Shown in pieces: positions 7,855 through 16,154 of a stretch of DNA of 64,000 nucleotides. The notes under the pieces were generated by a model that searched no databases, had not been told where the DNA came from, and saw nothing but the letters and a program-made list of their open reading frames with translations. Position 1 is the stretch's first letter. Each line of letters begins with the position of its first letter. Location of the stretch: NCBI GenBank assembly GCA_036268995.1, contig DATATB010000140.1, forward strand, positions 1-64,000, written 5' to 3'. The position numbers were made by a program, and so were the translations under genes. This DNA is from DATATB01 sp036268995 (GTDB lineage: Bacteria > Planctomycetota > Planctomycetia > Pirellulales > PNKZ01).

Positions 7855-9866
7855 GCGGCGATCCATGTTCATCGCGGGCTGGTCCGCGCGCATTGCTGGC
7901 CGTGCTGACCATACTGACGACTGCCGGCGGGGCATGGGTGTTTTGGCAGTCGCTACACGCCGACGGTCCAGCGTGGTTGTCGCTGGTCTTGCTGTCGGTG
8001 TTCGTCGTGCTGTTTTCGTTGGTGTCGTTTTCGTTCTGGATGGCAACGGCCGGCTTTGTGTGTGCTCTGCTGGCCAAGCGTGCGCTGCCGCAGGAGGCGA
8101 ACGAGCCGCGGTTGGCGGCCGCGGCGCCGGGCAAGACGGCGATCGTGATGCCGATTTACAACGAATCGCCGCATCGCGTGTTTTCAGGATTGCGCGCCAT
8201 TCACGAGTCGCTGCAGGCGACCGGCCAAGGCCGTGCTTTCGACTTTTTCGTGCTCAGCGACACGACGAATCCCGATGTGTGGCTGGCCGAAGAGCTAGCC
8301 TGGGCCCGGCTCAACCAGGCCATCGGCGACGGCAGCCGTGTCTATTATCGGCATCGGCCGAAGAACGCCGGACGCAAGGCCGGGAACATCGCCGACTTTT
8401 GCCAGCGCTGGGGTTGGGCCTATCGCTACATGATCGTGCTCGACGCCGATAGCGTAATGAGCGGCGAAACCATGGTCGAAATGGTCCGCCGCATGGACGA
8501 CGATCCCGAGACCGGCATCCTGCAAGTGCCGCCGATGCCCGTAAATCAGGTCTCGCTGCTGGCCCGCTGTCAGCAATTCGCGGCGAGCGTGTACGGGCCG
8601 GTCTTTCTTCAGGGCTTCGCCTGGTGGTCGCACGTCGACGGCAACTATTGGGGCCACAATGCGATCATTCGCATCGAGCCGTTTGTCAATCATTGCGGTC
8701 TATCGCGCCTGCCGGGAGCCGAACCGCTGGGAGGCGAAATCCTGAGCCACGACTTTGTCGAAGCGGCCTTGATGCGCCGGGCCGGCTTGAAAGTGCGGCT
8801 CGCCACGGATCTGGACGGCAGCTACGAAGAATGCCCGCCGAGCTTGATCGACTTTGCCCAGCGCGATCAACGCTGGTGCCAGGGGAACATGCAGCATATC
8901 CGACTGGTGTTCAGCTCAGGGCTGCACCCGGTCAGCCGGCTGCATTTGGGCTTGGGGGCCATGTCCTACCTATCGTCGCCCATCTGGCTGCTGTTTCTGG
9001 TGCTGAGCTTTTTGTTGGCGAGCATCAGCGACACCGCCGGCAGAGACGCTCCGCACGGCGCGGCCGGATGGTGGCCGCTGGGCCTGTTTGCGGCCACGAT
9101 GCTCATGCTCTTGCTGCCGAAGCTGTGGGGGTTCATCCTGCTGGCGTGTGACGCTAAGCGCCTGGCTCGCTGCGGCGGAGCGACTCGAGCCGCGGCCAGC
9201 GTCGCCATCGAAACTGCCGTGTCGATGCTCGTGTCGCCGATCATGATGGCCTTTCACAGCAACTTCGTGATCTCGACGTTCCTGGGCCGGCGCATCGAGT
9301 GGACGGCCCAGCGCCGCGACGAACAAGGACAGCAACTGCTGGCAGCGGTTTCGGCCCATTGGAAACAATCGTTGGCCGGCCTGGCCGCCGCGCTGGCCAT
9401 TTGGAGCGTTGCGCCGGCCATGCTGCCCTGGCTCGCTCCGGTGCTCGTCGGATTATTGCTGGCGATTCCGTTATCGGTGCTCGTGTCGAGCGTGCCGATT
9501 GGCCGGGCAATGGCCAGCAGAAACTTCCTGGCGACACCTGAAGAAACGGCGGTGCCTCAGGTTTTGCAGCGACATCGGCACCTGCTGGGCTTGCCGCCGC
9601 TGCGGGAATTGACCGACCCGGGCGGCGTCTTTCGGCGCATCCTGGCTGATCCCGCGTTTGTGGCGCTGCATCGCAGCGTTCTGCTGGCCACCGATGCGGC
9701 CAGACCCGCGGAGCCTGAGCAAATCGAATTGGCCGAAAGGCAACTGATTGCCGGCGGCCCCGCGCGCGTTTCGATTGAAAACCGCAGGGCCATCCTGTCC
9801 GATCCCGCCGCATTGCACGCGCTGCATCGCTTCGCCTGGACGCGCACGCGCAAAGACGCGTCGTAA
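7851..9866 (+). CDS. opgH: glucan glucosyltransferase OpgH (MdoH)
   Basis: This GT2 family membrane protein (671 residues) has two N-terminal membrane segments (about 12-34 and 41-72), then the glycosyltransferase domain with DTT at 137-139, DAD at 198-200, a HDFVEA block near 300 and RDQRWCQG at 338-345, followed by several further membrane segments. It is expected to polymerise glucose from UDP-glucose and pass the glucan across the inner membrane for periplasmic processing by OpgG. It is shorter than proteobacterial OpgH because the long cytoplasmic N-terminal arm is absent. The ATG is inside the end of the upstream ORF. Confidence 0.9.
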   Translation: MSGDPCSSRAGPRALLAVLTILTTAGGAWVFWQSLHADGPAWLSLVLLSVFVVLFSLVSFSFWMATAGFVCALLAKRALPQEANEPRLAAAAPGKTAIVMPIYNESPHRVFSGLRAIHESLQATGQGRAFDFFVLSDTTNPDVWLAEELAWARLNQAIGDGSRVYYRHRPKNAGRKAGNIADFCQRWGWAYRYMIVLDADSVMSGETMVEMVRRMDDDPETGILQVPPMPVNQVSLLARCQQFAASVYGPVFLQGFAWWSHVDGNYWGHNAIIRIEPFVNHCGLSRLPGAEPLGGEILSHDFVEAALMRRAGLKVRLATDLDGSYEECPPSLIDFAQRDQRWCQGNMQHIRLVFSSGLHPVSRLHLGLGAMSYLSSPIWLLFLVLSFLLASISDTAGRDAPHGAAGWWPLGLFAATMLMLLLPKLWGFILLACDAKRLARCGGATRAAASVAIETAVSMLVSPIMMAFHSNFVISTFLGRRIEWTAQRRDEQGQQLLAAVSAHWKQSLAGLAAALAIWSVAPAMLPWLAPVLVGLLLAIPLSVLVSSVPIGRAMASRNFLATPEETAVPQVLQRHRHLLGLPPLRELTDPGGVFRRILADPAFVALHRSVLLATDAARPAEPEQIELAERQLIAGGPARVSIENRRAILSDPAALHALHRFAWTRTRKDAS

Positions 9867-9995
9867 TACCCGCCTACGCCCGCCACGCACTCCTAGGGCT
9901 TGCTCCGCGGCCGGCCGCGAGTTGCGGATTTCCTGAGCTATGCTTGCGATAGAGGCAGAAATCTCGACGTGGCTCGCCCCGCGGCGAAAAATCGT

Positions 9996-10370
9996 ATGCG
10001 CATCGTACTTGGGTTGCTGACGTTGGCAGTATTTTGTGGGCTCGAAAACGCAGCCCGCGCCCAGTGGATTGTGCGTCCGCGCGAATTCATTATGCTCCGG
10101 CCGCAGGAGCCGCCGCCGAAGCCGATGATCATGGCGCCGATCAACATCCAGCCGCTGCACCAACAGCAGTGGACTTGGACGAACAACAATCCGCGCGCGA
10201 TCACGATGCAGCCGCTCAAGCCACAGCCGATCATTCCGCAAGGCAATCACTGGCACAGCGACCAGTTCCAAACCTGGAATTTCCAGTCGCACAATTGGAA
10301 CGCCAACGAGCGCTCGCCGCTGGGCGGCAGCGCCGGCGATCGCATTCACCGCCAGGCGCTCGGCTGGTAG
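9996..10370 (+). CDS. small secreted protein, unknown
   Basis: The reading frame from the ATG at 9996 gives 124 residues with a clear signal peptide (about 1-20, cleaved after A-R-A). The mature part is rich in Pro, Gln, Asn and Trp, with repeated P-K-P, Q-P-L and W-N/N-W pairs and no cysteines. Such composition suggests an unfolded or wall-associated protein. I do not recognise a family. It could depend on a promoter near the palindrome at 9906-9919 (CGCGGCCGGCCGCG). It converges with the surface protein gene at 10478. Confidence 0.6.
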   Translation: MRIVLGLLTLAVFCGLENAARAQWIVRPREFIMLRPQEPPPKPMIMAPINIQPLHQQQWTWTNNNPRAITMQPLKPQPIIPQGNHWHSDQFQTWNFQSHNWNANERSPLGGSAGDRIHRQALGW

Positions 10371-10420
10371 CAGCCCAAACGCTGTCCGCCTGTCATCCGC
10401 CGCACACTGCAAACGCGAAA

Positions 10421-10443
10421 GGCCAGCCGGGGATCGGCTGGCC
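10421..10443. terminator. hairpin between convergent genes
   Basis: GGCCAGCCG (10421-10429) and CGGCTGGCC (10435-10443) form a perfect nine-base-pair stem with a five-base loop. On the minus strand the stem is followed by TTTCG. It lies between two convergent genes and could end transcription from either side, more readily from the right. Confidence 0.55.
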
Positions 10444-10477
10444 ATCGCGACTGCTGGTCCGGTGCGTGCGGCCGGTT

Positions 10478-12151
10478 CTACCGCTTGCGATTGACGAAGA
10501 ACACGCTGTTGTCGGCGACATTGAACAGCGGCCGGTAGGGGCCGTTGTGTACGCCGCGGGCGAAGCGGGCCGGGTAGAAGACCAGGTTCATGCTAATGGC
10601 CCAGGACTCGGCCTGCTGGCCGTTCAAGCCACCCTGCGTCGACGGCAGGTAATTGACGATGCCGGTGAAATCCCAGCGGTTGGAGAGCGCCATGCGAAAG
10701 TCGGCTCCGACGATGGCCGAAGCGTTGCTGTTGGTACCGCCCAGGCTGATGGGCCCGGTGAAGCCGGCCCACACGCGTCCCTGCGTTCCGCTGGCGAAAT
10801 TGCGGCGATAGAAGAACGTATACAGATCGACTGACTGCAAGGACTGATTCGCACCGAGGAATGTCAACTGCTGATTGCGGCTGTTGGCGGCGATCCACGA
10901 GCCGAATTCGTGCCCGCCGTAGAACAGGTGGCTGAGTTCGGCGCGAATCTGGTACATCGTGCCACTGTAGTAATAATTGTCGTTGAGATAATCGACCACC
11001 ACGCCGCCCTGCCAGCCGTAGTTGTAAAAGGCCCGGTGGAACAAGCCGGCGGTGATGAACACCTGCCGTCGCGAGCCGGCGGAAAACGCGCCCGTGGCGG
11101 TCTGGTCGCCATAGACGTTGCTCTCGATGAACTGGGCACCGACCTGATAGCCGATCCCGTAGTGGTGCCAAATCGCGTCGCCCGCGTTGAACCCCGCATG
11201 CGCGCCGAAGTTGCTATTGCGGCCGTTGTCCACCGGCGCCTTGAAGGCCTGCACGCCGCTGTTGAAAGACAGCTCGTTGAGGAATCCCAGCGGGCAGCAG
11301 ACGTGGAATCGTTCCCACTGCGTGGGATCGTAGCCCCCTTCGCAGCACGGATCAAAGCACGGCCCGCAGCAGGGATCGCACGGACCGCAGCACGGGTCGC
11401 ACGGTCCGCAACTCGGATCGCACGGGCCGCAGCTTGGATCATAGCCGTCGCCGTCGACCATCGTGCCGTCGGCGATGCCGTCGAACGCTTGCTCGTTTTG
11501 GAATTGCACTTCGCCATCCGGCAGCGGGGCACGCGTTCCTTGCGGCACGATCTCGTCCTCGACAAACGGTGACCCCTGCGGGCCGCCCTGCCGTGGAGCG
11601 CCGACTTGCCCGGGGCCGCCGGCTTGGGCTACGCGGCGAGTCGGTTGTCCGTTGTAATTCACGCGGCGGCCACCGCCGGGCGGATTGGCCATCGCCATGC
11701 GCGGCGACCGCTGCCACTGGGGCGTATAGTCGGCGCCCGCCGGTATGGAACGCGCTCGTGGCGGATTGCTGTAGTACTGATTGCCGGTGGACTGATTGCG
11801 ATACGCTGAAGCACGCGGCGGCTGGACGATCGCCGGCGCGTTGACCACCGCGTCCTGCCCATTGGCGGCGTCGGCGGCCGCATTGGCGGCTTCGTCTTCG
11901 ACAAACGGCTCCGTGGCCCCGGTCCGATTGATGCGCGAGCGGGGAGGCTGAAAGCGCGGGGTCCATTGCGACTGCGTATTGCCGAGGGTGGGCCCGTCAT
12001 CGCTCGATATGCCGCTGGTGGGCACGATCGCAGATGCGGGAGCGGGCGTGCGACTGGCGGTCCAAGTCTGGGCCGGGCTGTCCGCCGCCAGCAGGGCCAG
12101 CATCAAGGCGGCAACACTGCATGCACCGGAAATACGAAGCAAGCGGTTCAT
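10478..12151 (-). CDS. secreted surface protein with Cys-rich repeat and beta-barrel-like C-terminus (DUF6666-like)
   Basis: The 557-residue protein starts with a signal peptide (M-N-R-L-L-R then a hydrophobic stretch, cleavage near residue 29). A low-complexity Pro/Asn/Gln region follows, then a seven-residue repeat P-(S/C)-C-G-P-C-D in four copies, then a C-terminal part of about 240 residues with alternating aromatic/hydrophobic strands that ends in a short motif before FFVNRKR. The layout resembles planctomycete DUF6666 proteins and outer-membrane beta-barrels. ATG at 12149-12151 is preceded by GAGGGA at about six bases. Function is unknown; a cell-surface or outer-membrane location is inferred. 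Confidence 0.7.
   Translation of the reverse strand: MNRLLRISGACSVAALMLALLAADSPAQTWTASRTPAPASAIVPTSGISSDDGPTLGNTQSQWTPRFQPPRSRINRTGATEPFVEDEAANAAADAANGQDAVVNAPAIVQPPRASAYRNQSTGNQYYSNPPRARSIPAGADYTPQWQRSPRMAMANPPGGGRRVNYNGQPTRRVAQAGGPGQVGAPRQGGPQGSPFVEDEIVPQGTRAPLPDGEVQFQNEQAFDGIADGTMVDGDGYDPSCGPCDPSCGPCDPCCGPCDPCCGPCFDPCCEGGYDPTQWERFHVCCPLGFLNELSFNSGVQAFKAPVDNGRNSNFGAHAGFNAGDAIWHHYGIGYQVGAQFIESNVYGDQTATGAFSAGSRRQVFITAGLFHRAFYNYGWQGGVVVDYLNDNYYYSGTMYQIRAELSHLFYGGHEFGSWIAANSRNQQLTFLGANQSLQSVDLYTFFYRRNFASGTQGRVWAGFTGPISLGGTNSNASAIVGADFRMALSNRWDFTGIVNYLPSTQGGLNGQQAESWAISMNLVFYPARFARGVHNGPYRPLFNVADNSVFFVNRKR
11341..11439 (-). repeat. 21-base tandem repeat encoding P-(S/C)-C-G-P-C-D
   Basis: Four consecutive 21-base units inside the surface protein gene encode the heptapeptide P-S/C-C-G-P-C-D, followed by a degenerate F-D-P-C-C-E-G-G tail. 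The units differ at several third positions, so the peptide is better conserved than the DNA. Confidence 0.8.
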
Positions 12152-12300
12152 CGAAGTCCCTCGCGGATCGGTGGCCTGCCAAGCCCAGCAAGCAGCCGGG
12201 TGGGCGTGACGGCCCATTCATCGACATCCGCAAAGTCGGAACTTTCGTCAAACTCGCGATAACCGGAAAAGACACCCGATATTACGCAGAACACCACTGG

Positions 12301-12331
12301 CAACGGACCACGGACAACTGACCACGGACTA
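12301..12331. repeat. GTCCGTGGTCCGTTG-type repeat, short copy
   Basis: CAACGGACCACGGACAACTG followed by ACCACGGACTA is made from the same words as the longer repeat at 5391-5452. It lies a few bases beyond the stop codon of the PLP enzyme gene at 12339. Confidence 0.6.
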
Positions 12332-12338
12332 CCAAGCG

Positions 12339-13496
12339 CTACAACGCCGCGCAAGCAATCGAAAGCGCCTGCTCGAGGTCTTGCCGCAGATCATCGAAGC
12401 TTTCGAGGCCGATGCTCAACCGGATCAGGCTGTCGGTGATGCCGTGCTTCAAGCGTGCATCGGCAGCATAGCTGGCATGCGACATCGAGGCCGGCTGCTC
12501 GATCAGCGATTCGACGGCTCCCAAGCTCACGGCCAACTGAAACAAGTGCGTCGATTCGACCAGCCGCTTGGCCGCGGCAAAGCCGCCGACCACTTCGAAG
12601 CTGAGCATGGCCCCGAATTGCCCGTCCATCTGCCGCGCGGCCAGCTCGTGGCCGGGATGGCCGGGCAGGCCTGGATAGTAGACTCGTTGGACGCGGGCAT
12701 CGGTCGACAAAAACTCGGCGATGGCTTGGGCCGTGCGGCTTTGCTCGCGCACGCGCAGCTCGAGCGTCTTCAGCCCGCGCGAACAGAGAAACGATTCGAG
12801 CGGCCCCATGACCGCGCCGGTGGCATTTTGCACAAAGTACAGCCGGTCGTAGAGCTCGCGCGTTTTGGCGACCAGCGCCCCGCCCAGCACGTCGCTATGC
12901 CCGCCCAGGTACTTCGTAGCCGAATGCATAACGATGTCGGCGCCCAACTCCAGCGGTCGCGTGAGCACGGGCGTGGCAAAGGTATTGTCCACGCCCACCA
13001 GCACATTGCGGCGCCGCGCGACTGCGGCACACGCGGCAATATCGGTAATCGACAATAGTGGATTACCCGGCGTCTCGAGCCACAAAAGTCGAGTGCGGTC
13101 GGTCATGGCCCGCTCGACCGCGGCCGGATCGGTCGCCGGGACCAGCGAGACCTCGATGCCGGAACGGTCGAGAATCTTGTGCAGCAGACGATACGTGCCG
13201 CCGTAGATATCCGTGCCGGCCACGATATGGTCACCCTGGCCCAGCAGCATGGTGACGCAGTGCGTGGCGGCCATGCCGGAGGCGAAGGCCAGCGCCCCGT
13301 GGCCGCCTTCGAGCGAAGCCAGGGTTTGCTCAAAACATTTGCGGGTCGGATTGCCGCTGCGCGAATAGTCGAACTCGCCCCACTCGCCAGCAGCGGCTTG
13401 CACAAACGTCGACGCCAGGTGCAGCGGCGGCACAATGGCGCCGGTGGCCGCGTCGCGCTGCTGGCCGACATGAATGGCACGCGTGCGAAATTGCAT
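12339..13496 (-). CDS. cystathionine gamma-lyase/synthase family PLP enzyme
   Basis: This 385-residue protein has the full Cys/Met metabolism PLP enzyme pattern: YSRSGNPTR (44-52) for the phosphate-binding region contributed across the dimer, the D170-N-T loop that holds the pyridine ring, and SATKYLGGHSD (192-202) with the cofactor lysine Lys195. Members convert between homoserine esters, cystathionine, cysteine and homocysteine; the exact reaction cannot be told from motifs. It lies 25 bases downstream of a second enzyme of the same family and is probably co-transcribed, a synthase/lyase pair for transsulfuration being the simplest reading. Confidence 0.85.
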   Translation of the reverse strand: MQFRTRAIHVGQQRDAATGAIVPPLHLASTFVQAAAGEWGEFDYSRSGNPTRKCFEQTLASLEGGHGALAFASGMAATHCVTMLLGQGDHIVAGTDIYGGTYRLLHKILDRSGIEVSLVPATDPAAVERAMTDRTRLLWLETPGNPLLSITDIAACAAVARRRNVLVGVDNTFATPVLTRPLELGADIVMHSATKYLGGHSDVLGGALVAKTRELYDRLYFVQNATGAVMGPLESFLCSRGLKTLELRVREQSRTAQAIAEFLSTDARVQRVYYPGLPGHPGHELAARQMDGQFGAMLSFEVVGGFAAAKRLVESTHLFQLAVSLGAVESLIEQPASMSHASYAADARLKHGITDSLIRLSIGLESFDDLRQDLEQALSIACAAL

Positions 13497-13521
13497 GAGA
13501 ATTACAATCCCTGCCCCGGTG

Positions 13522-14733
13522 TCATGCCCGCTCGAGTGCTTGGCCCAGGTCGGCGATCAGATCTTCGGTGTTTTCAATACCGCACGCCAGGCGGATCATA
13601 TTGTCGGGAATGCCGAAGCGCTGGCGATCTTCGGGCGAACATTCGTAGTAGCTCATCACTAGCGGCTGCTCAATCAGCGATTCCACTCCGCCCAGGCTGG
13701 GGCCGATGCGCGGCAATTGCACGGCGTCGACCACGGCCGCGGTTTTGCGCCAGTCAGCATCGCGGATCAAAAACGTGACCAGGCCGCCGAAGCCGCGCAT
13801 GGTCCGCCGTGCGACGTCGAAGTACGGATGGCTCGGCAGGCCGGGATAGTAAACTTTTTCCACCTTGGGATGCCGGGCCAGGAACTCGGCCACGGCTTGC
13901 CCGTTCTGATTGTGGCGCTGCATGCGCAGTTCGAAAGTTTTCAGCCCGCGCAACAGCAGGTACATGTTGTGCGGCGAGTTGATGGCGCCCATGATACCGC
14001 GCAGCTTGCGCACCGGTTCGAGCTTTTCGGCCGATGCCACGAGCACGCCGGCCAGCAGGTCGTTGTGGCCGCCGAGATATTTGGTGGCCGAGTGCAGCAC
14101 GTAATCGACGCCGGCCGCCAGCGGACGGATGTTGTAGGGCGTGCCCAACGTGGCATCGATCAGCGTCTCGACGCGGTGCTTGCGTCCGATCGCCACGAAG
14201 CGTTCGAGGTCCACGACGCTGAGCTGCGGATTCGTGGGCGACTCGCTGATCAGCAGCCGCGTGGCCGGGGTGATGGCGGCCTCCATCGCCTGGTAGTCGC
14301 AGGCCGGCACTTGCCGCGTCGTCACGCCGAAGCGCGAGAGGTGCTTCGAGCAGAACTCGCGGCTGCGGTGGTAACACTCGTCGAAGAAGATGACTTCGTC
14401 GCCGGCGTTGAGCTTGGCCATCAGCAGGCCGACAATCGCCGACATGCCGGTGGCGAACAACAGCGCCGCCTCGCCGCCTTCCAACGCGGCCAGCTTGCGC
14501 TCGACGACTTTTTCGATCGGGTTGCCATAACGGCCGTATTCTTCGCGCGGCAGCTTCTGCTCGATGAAATCGATCACCGCTTGCGTGTCGGCGAACGTAT
14601 ACGTCGACGAGCAGAAGATCGGCTCGGTCATGGCATGGCCGAACTTCTGCCGGTCTTCGCCGGCATGCACGGCCACGGTCGAAGGGCCGGACCCCGCGCG
14701 TGGCACTTCGGGCGGTTGACGTTCGTCGCTCAT
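13522..14733 (-). CDS. cystathionine gamma-synthase-like PLP enzyme
   Basis: A 403-residue Cys/Met metabolism enzyme with YGRYGNP at 66-72 and SATKYLGGHND at 215-225, Lys218 being the cofactor lysine. In the loop where most members have D-N-T it has D193-A-T. It resembles the plant-type cystathionine gamma-synthase group, which makes cystathionine from an O-activated homoserine and cysteine; that assignment is by general likeness. It is the first gene of a two-gene operon. A terminator-shaped hairpin at 14791-14825 lies in the leader, about 57 bases before the start codon, and may control it. Confidence 0.8.
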   Translation of the reverse strand: MSDERQPPEVPRAGSGPSTVAVHAGEDRQKFGHAMTEPIFCSSTYTFADTQAVIDFIEQKLPREEYGRYGNPIEKVVERKLAALEGGEAALLFATGMSAIVGLLMAKLNAGDEVIFFDECYHRSREFCSKHLSRFGVTTRQVPACDYQAMEAAITPATRLLISESPTNPQLSVVDLERFVAIGRKHRVETLIDATLGTPYNIRPLAAGVDYVLHSATKYLGGHNDLLAGVLVASAEKLEPVRKLRGIMGAINSPHNMYLLLRGLKTFELRMQRHNQNGQAVAEFLARHPKVEKVYYPGLPSHPYFDVARRTMRGFGGLVTFLIRDADWRKTAAVVDAVQLPRIGPSLGGVESLIEQPLVMSYYECSPEDRQRFGIPDNMIRLACGIENTEDLIADLGQALERA

Positions 14734-14790
14734 GGCTAAATCCCCACCGCTGGACGCATTTGCCTGCTGGGATCGGCCGCGAGCGCACGC

Positions 14791-14825
14791 AAAAAGCCGC
14801 GATCCGACAAGCGGCAGCGCGGCTT
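14791..14825 (-). terminator. terminator-shaped hairpin in the leader of the PLP operon
   Basis: Read leftward, AAGCCGCG (14825-14818) pairs with CGCGGCTT (14801-14794), with an inner CCG/CGG pair in the 16-base loop, and is followed by a T run (14795-14791). No gene on this strand ends nearby upstream, so the only transcript it could stop is that of the operon starting at 14733. It therefore looks like an attenuator. I could not fit a known SAM riboswitch to the sequence before it. Confidence 0.4.
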
Positions 14826-14978
14826 ACACTGATTCAAGTTTAATCGCCAGCCAAAATCCGGCGCTAGCGATGGCACTTTAGCAGGGGAGGCTGCAAGCGG
14901 CCGCAAATCCCAAGTTCAGCATGCATCTTAATGACGCCCCCGGACCATGACAAGGGTCCAAGTCCGCTCAAGCCCAAG

Positions 14979-15000
14979 CCCACGGACTGCGGTCCGTGGG
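14979..15000. repeat. CCCACGGACTGCGGTCCGTGGG hairpin, copy 1
   Basis: A perfect nine-base-pair palindrome with the loop TGCG. The same core occurs at 59468-59487 with identical loop and with AAG before it. Both copies are in intergenic DNA upstream of a rightward gene. Confidence 0.75.
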
Positions 15001-15069
15001 GGCAACTTTGCCACTGTAACGTGCAAAACTCCCGATCCGCATGCAGCACTAGCAATGCCACAACTCGTC

Positions 15070-15099
15070 TTGACCGGCCCGCCAAAGACGCGGAATAAT
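15070..15099 (+). promoter_or_regulatory. sigma-70-type promoter of the glycine-zipper lipoprotein gene
   Basis: TTGACC (15070-15075) and AATAAT (15094-15099) are separated by 18 bases and lie about 50 bases before the ATG at 15147. The boxes fit the general housekeeping consensus. Confidence 0.5.
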
Positions 15100-15146
15100 C
15101 GCCGCCGGACGGATTGCCATTTGTTTCGCGTTTGGAGCGCGGTGCC

Positions 15147-15731
15147 ATGCGAGCTCGATTAGTCACCTGGCCCGCGCTCGTGTTGGCCCCCTTGTGCCTG
15201 GCTGCCGGCTGCCAGTCGCCGTATTACACCGGCAACGGAGCGGCGATCGGCGGTGTCGGCGGCGCGGGCGTCGGTGCGCTGGTGGGGTCGGCTTCCGGCC
15301 ATCCTCTTGCCGGAGCCCTGATCGGTGCCGGTGCCGGCGCCCTGGGCGGTGCCGCGGTGGGCAATGGCTTGGATCAGATCGAAGCCCGCAATCGGGCCCA
15401 GATCGCGGCCCAGTTGGGCCGGCCCCTGCCGCCCGGCGGCGTCACGGTCGACGACGTGGTGGCCATGAGCCACTCGGGCGTGAACGAAGAGCTGATCGTC
15501 AACCAGATTCGCACCAGCGGCGTGGCCCATCCACTGCAACCCGCCGAGATCATTGTCTTGCAGCAGCAGGGCGTGAGCAATCGCGTGACCGCTACGATGC
15601 AGACCACGCCGCCACCCATGCCCCGGCCCGTGCCGGTGCCCGCTCCGCCGCCGCCCGTCTATTACTATCCGCCCCCACCGCCCTACTGGGGCTATTATCC
15701 AGGACCGGCGGTCGGCGTCATGGTGCGGTAG
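15147..15731 (+). CDS. lipoprotein with glycine-zipper region
   Basis: The 194-residue product begins with a lipoprotein signal ending in LAAGC (lipobox, Cys22). After it comes a Gly/Ala-rich stretch (about 30-75) of the glycine-zipper kind seen in outer-membrane lipoproteins, then a helical segment around V-x-V-D-D-V-V-A-M-S-H-S-G, and a Pro/Tyr-rich tail with runs of P and Y. It is probably anchored in a membrane by the lipid and the zipper. I preferred the ATG at 15147 over an in-frame ATG at 15114 because it places the signal peptide at the start. It is preceded by a good promoter at 15070-15099. Confidence 0.75.
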   Translation: MRARLVTWPALVLAPLCLAAGCQSPYYTGNGAAIGGVGGAGVGALVGSASGHPLAGALIGAGAGALGGAAVGNGLDQIEARNRAQIAAQLGRPLPPGGVTVDDVVAMSHSGVNEELIVNQIRTSGVAHPLQPAEIIVLQQQGVSNRVTATMQTTPPPMPRPVPVPAPPPPVYYYPPPPPYWGYYPGPAVGVMVR

Positions 15732-15770
15732 GGGCCGGCAAACGTCCGCTGATGGGTTGATCCAACGATT

Positions 15771-15843
15771 GGGTGCCATGCCCACGCCGCGTGGGCATGT
15801 GCCGTCAGTCTAGGCATGCCCACGAAGCGTGGGCATGGCACCC
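15771..15843. repeat. GGGTGCCATGCCCACG nested inverted repeat
   Basis: The 16-base ends GGGTGCCATGCCCACG and CGTGGGCATGGCACCC are perfect inverted repeats; each arm also folds on itself with the adjacent CGTGGGCAT or CATGCCCACG. The terminal GGGTGCCA/TGGCACCC is shared with the larger element at 57191-57325. Confidence 0.75.
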
Positions 15844-15918
15844 GGCTTGGCGTTTCTTCTTAGCGTCCTTTGCGGCCTTCTGTTCAATTCCCCTGTATCT
15901 CGTCCTCCCCGCATTTTG

Positions 15919-16048
15919 TCTCAGCCGAAGTAATCCGGCTCGCTGCCGGGTTTCCACTTGATGTTGCAGCCGATGCTGGGCTGCTGATCGGCCGGCGCGG
16001 GCTTGCCGGCGAGCACCGCATCGAGCGCCGCGCGCCAATCCGCGCCGG
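15919..16048 (-). pseudogene. 3'-end fragment of the redoxin gene (direct repeat copy)
   Basis: This 130-base block matches 17785-17914, the last part of the redoxin gene, without gaps and with seven differences by hand alignment. It encodes the final 42 residues of that protein including its stop codon (15921-15923), ending G-S-E-P-D-Y-F-G. No start, no active-site part and no upstream reading frame are present, so it is a remnant. Together with the intact gene it brackets the CxxC protein gene at 16155-17630 in direct orientation. Confidence 0.85.
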
Positions 16049-16070
16049 ATGAAGGAAGGGGACGGGAGGC

Positions 16071-16095
16071 CGGGAGTCTTTTTGAAAGTCTCCCG
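16071..16095. repeat. GGGAGTCTTT hairpin
   Basis: CGGGAGTCTTT and AAAGTCTCCCG pair with one T-T mismatch around the loop TTG. It sits between the redoxin fragment and the end of the CxxC gene, 60 bases from its stop codon, and on the minus strand could help to end its transcript, although there is no T run. Confidence 0.5.
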
Positions 16096-16154
16096 ACGCC
16101 CGGTATGCCCCTCTATTTCACCTGTCCTGACGGAGTCCTGGGGCACTCGCGGTC

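Noticed and set aside
9906..9919. CGCGGCCGGCCGCG as an operator
   Set aside because: It is a simple GC palindrome expected in GC-rich DNA and has no supporting context.
11341..11439. CRISPR array
   Set aside because: The 21-base units have no spacers and encode a heptapeptide in frame.
14734..14960. SAM riboswitch before the transsulfuration operon
   Set aside because: A terminator-shaped stem is present, but I could not match the upstream part to the conserved core of a known SAM riboswitch class.
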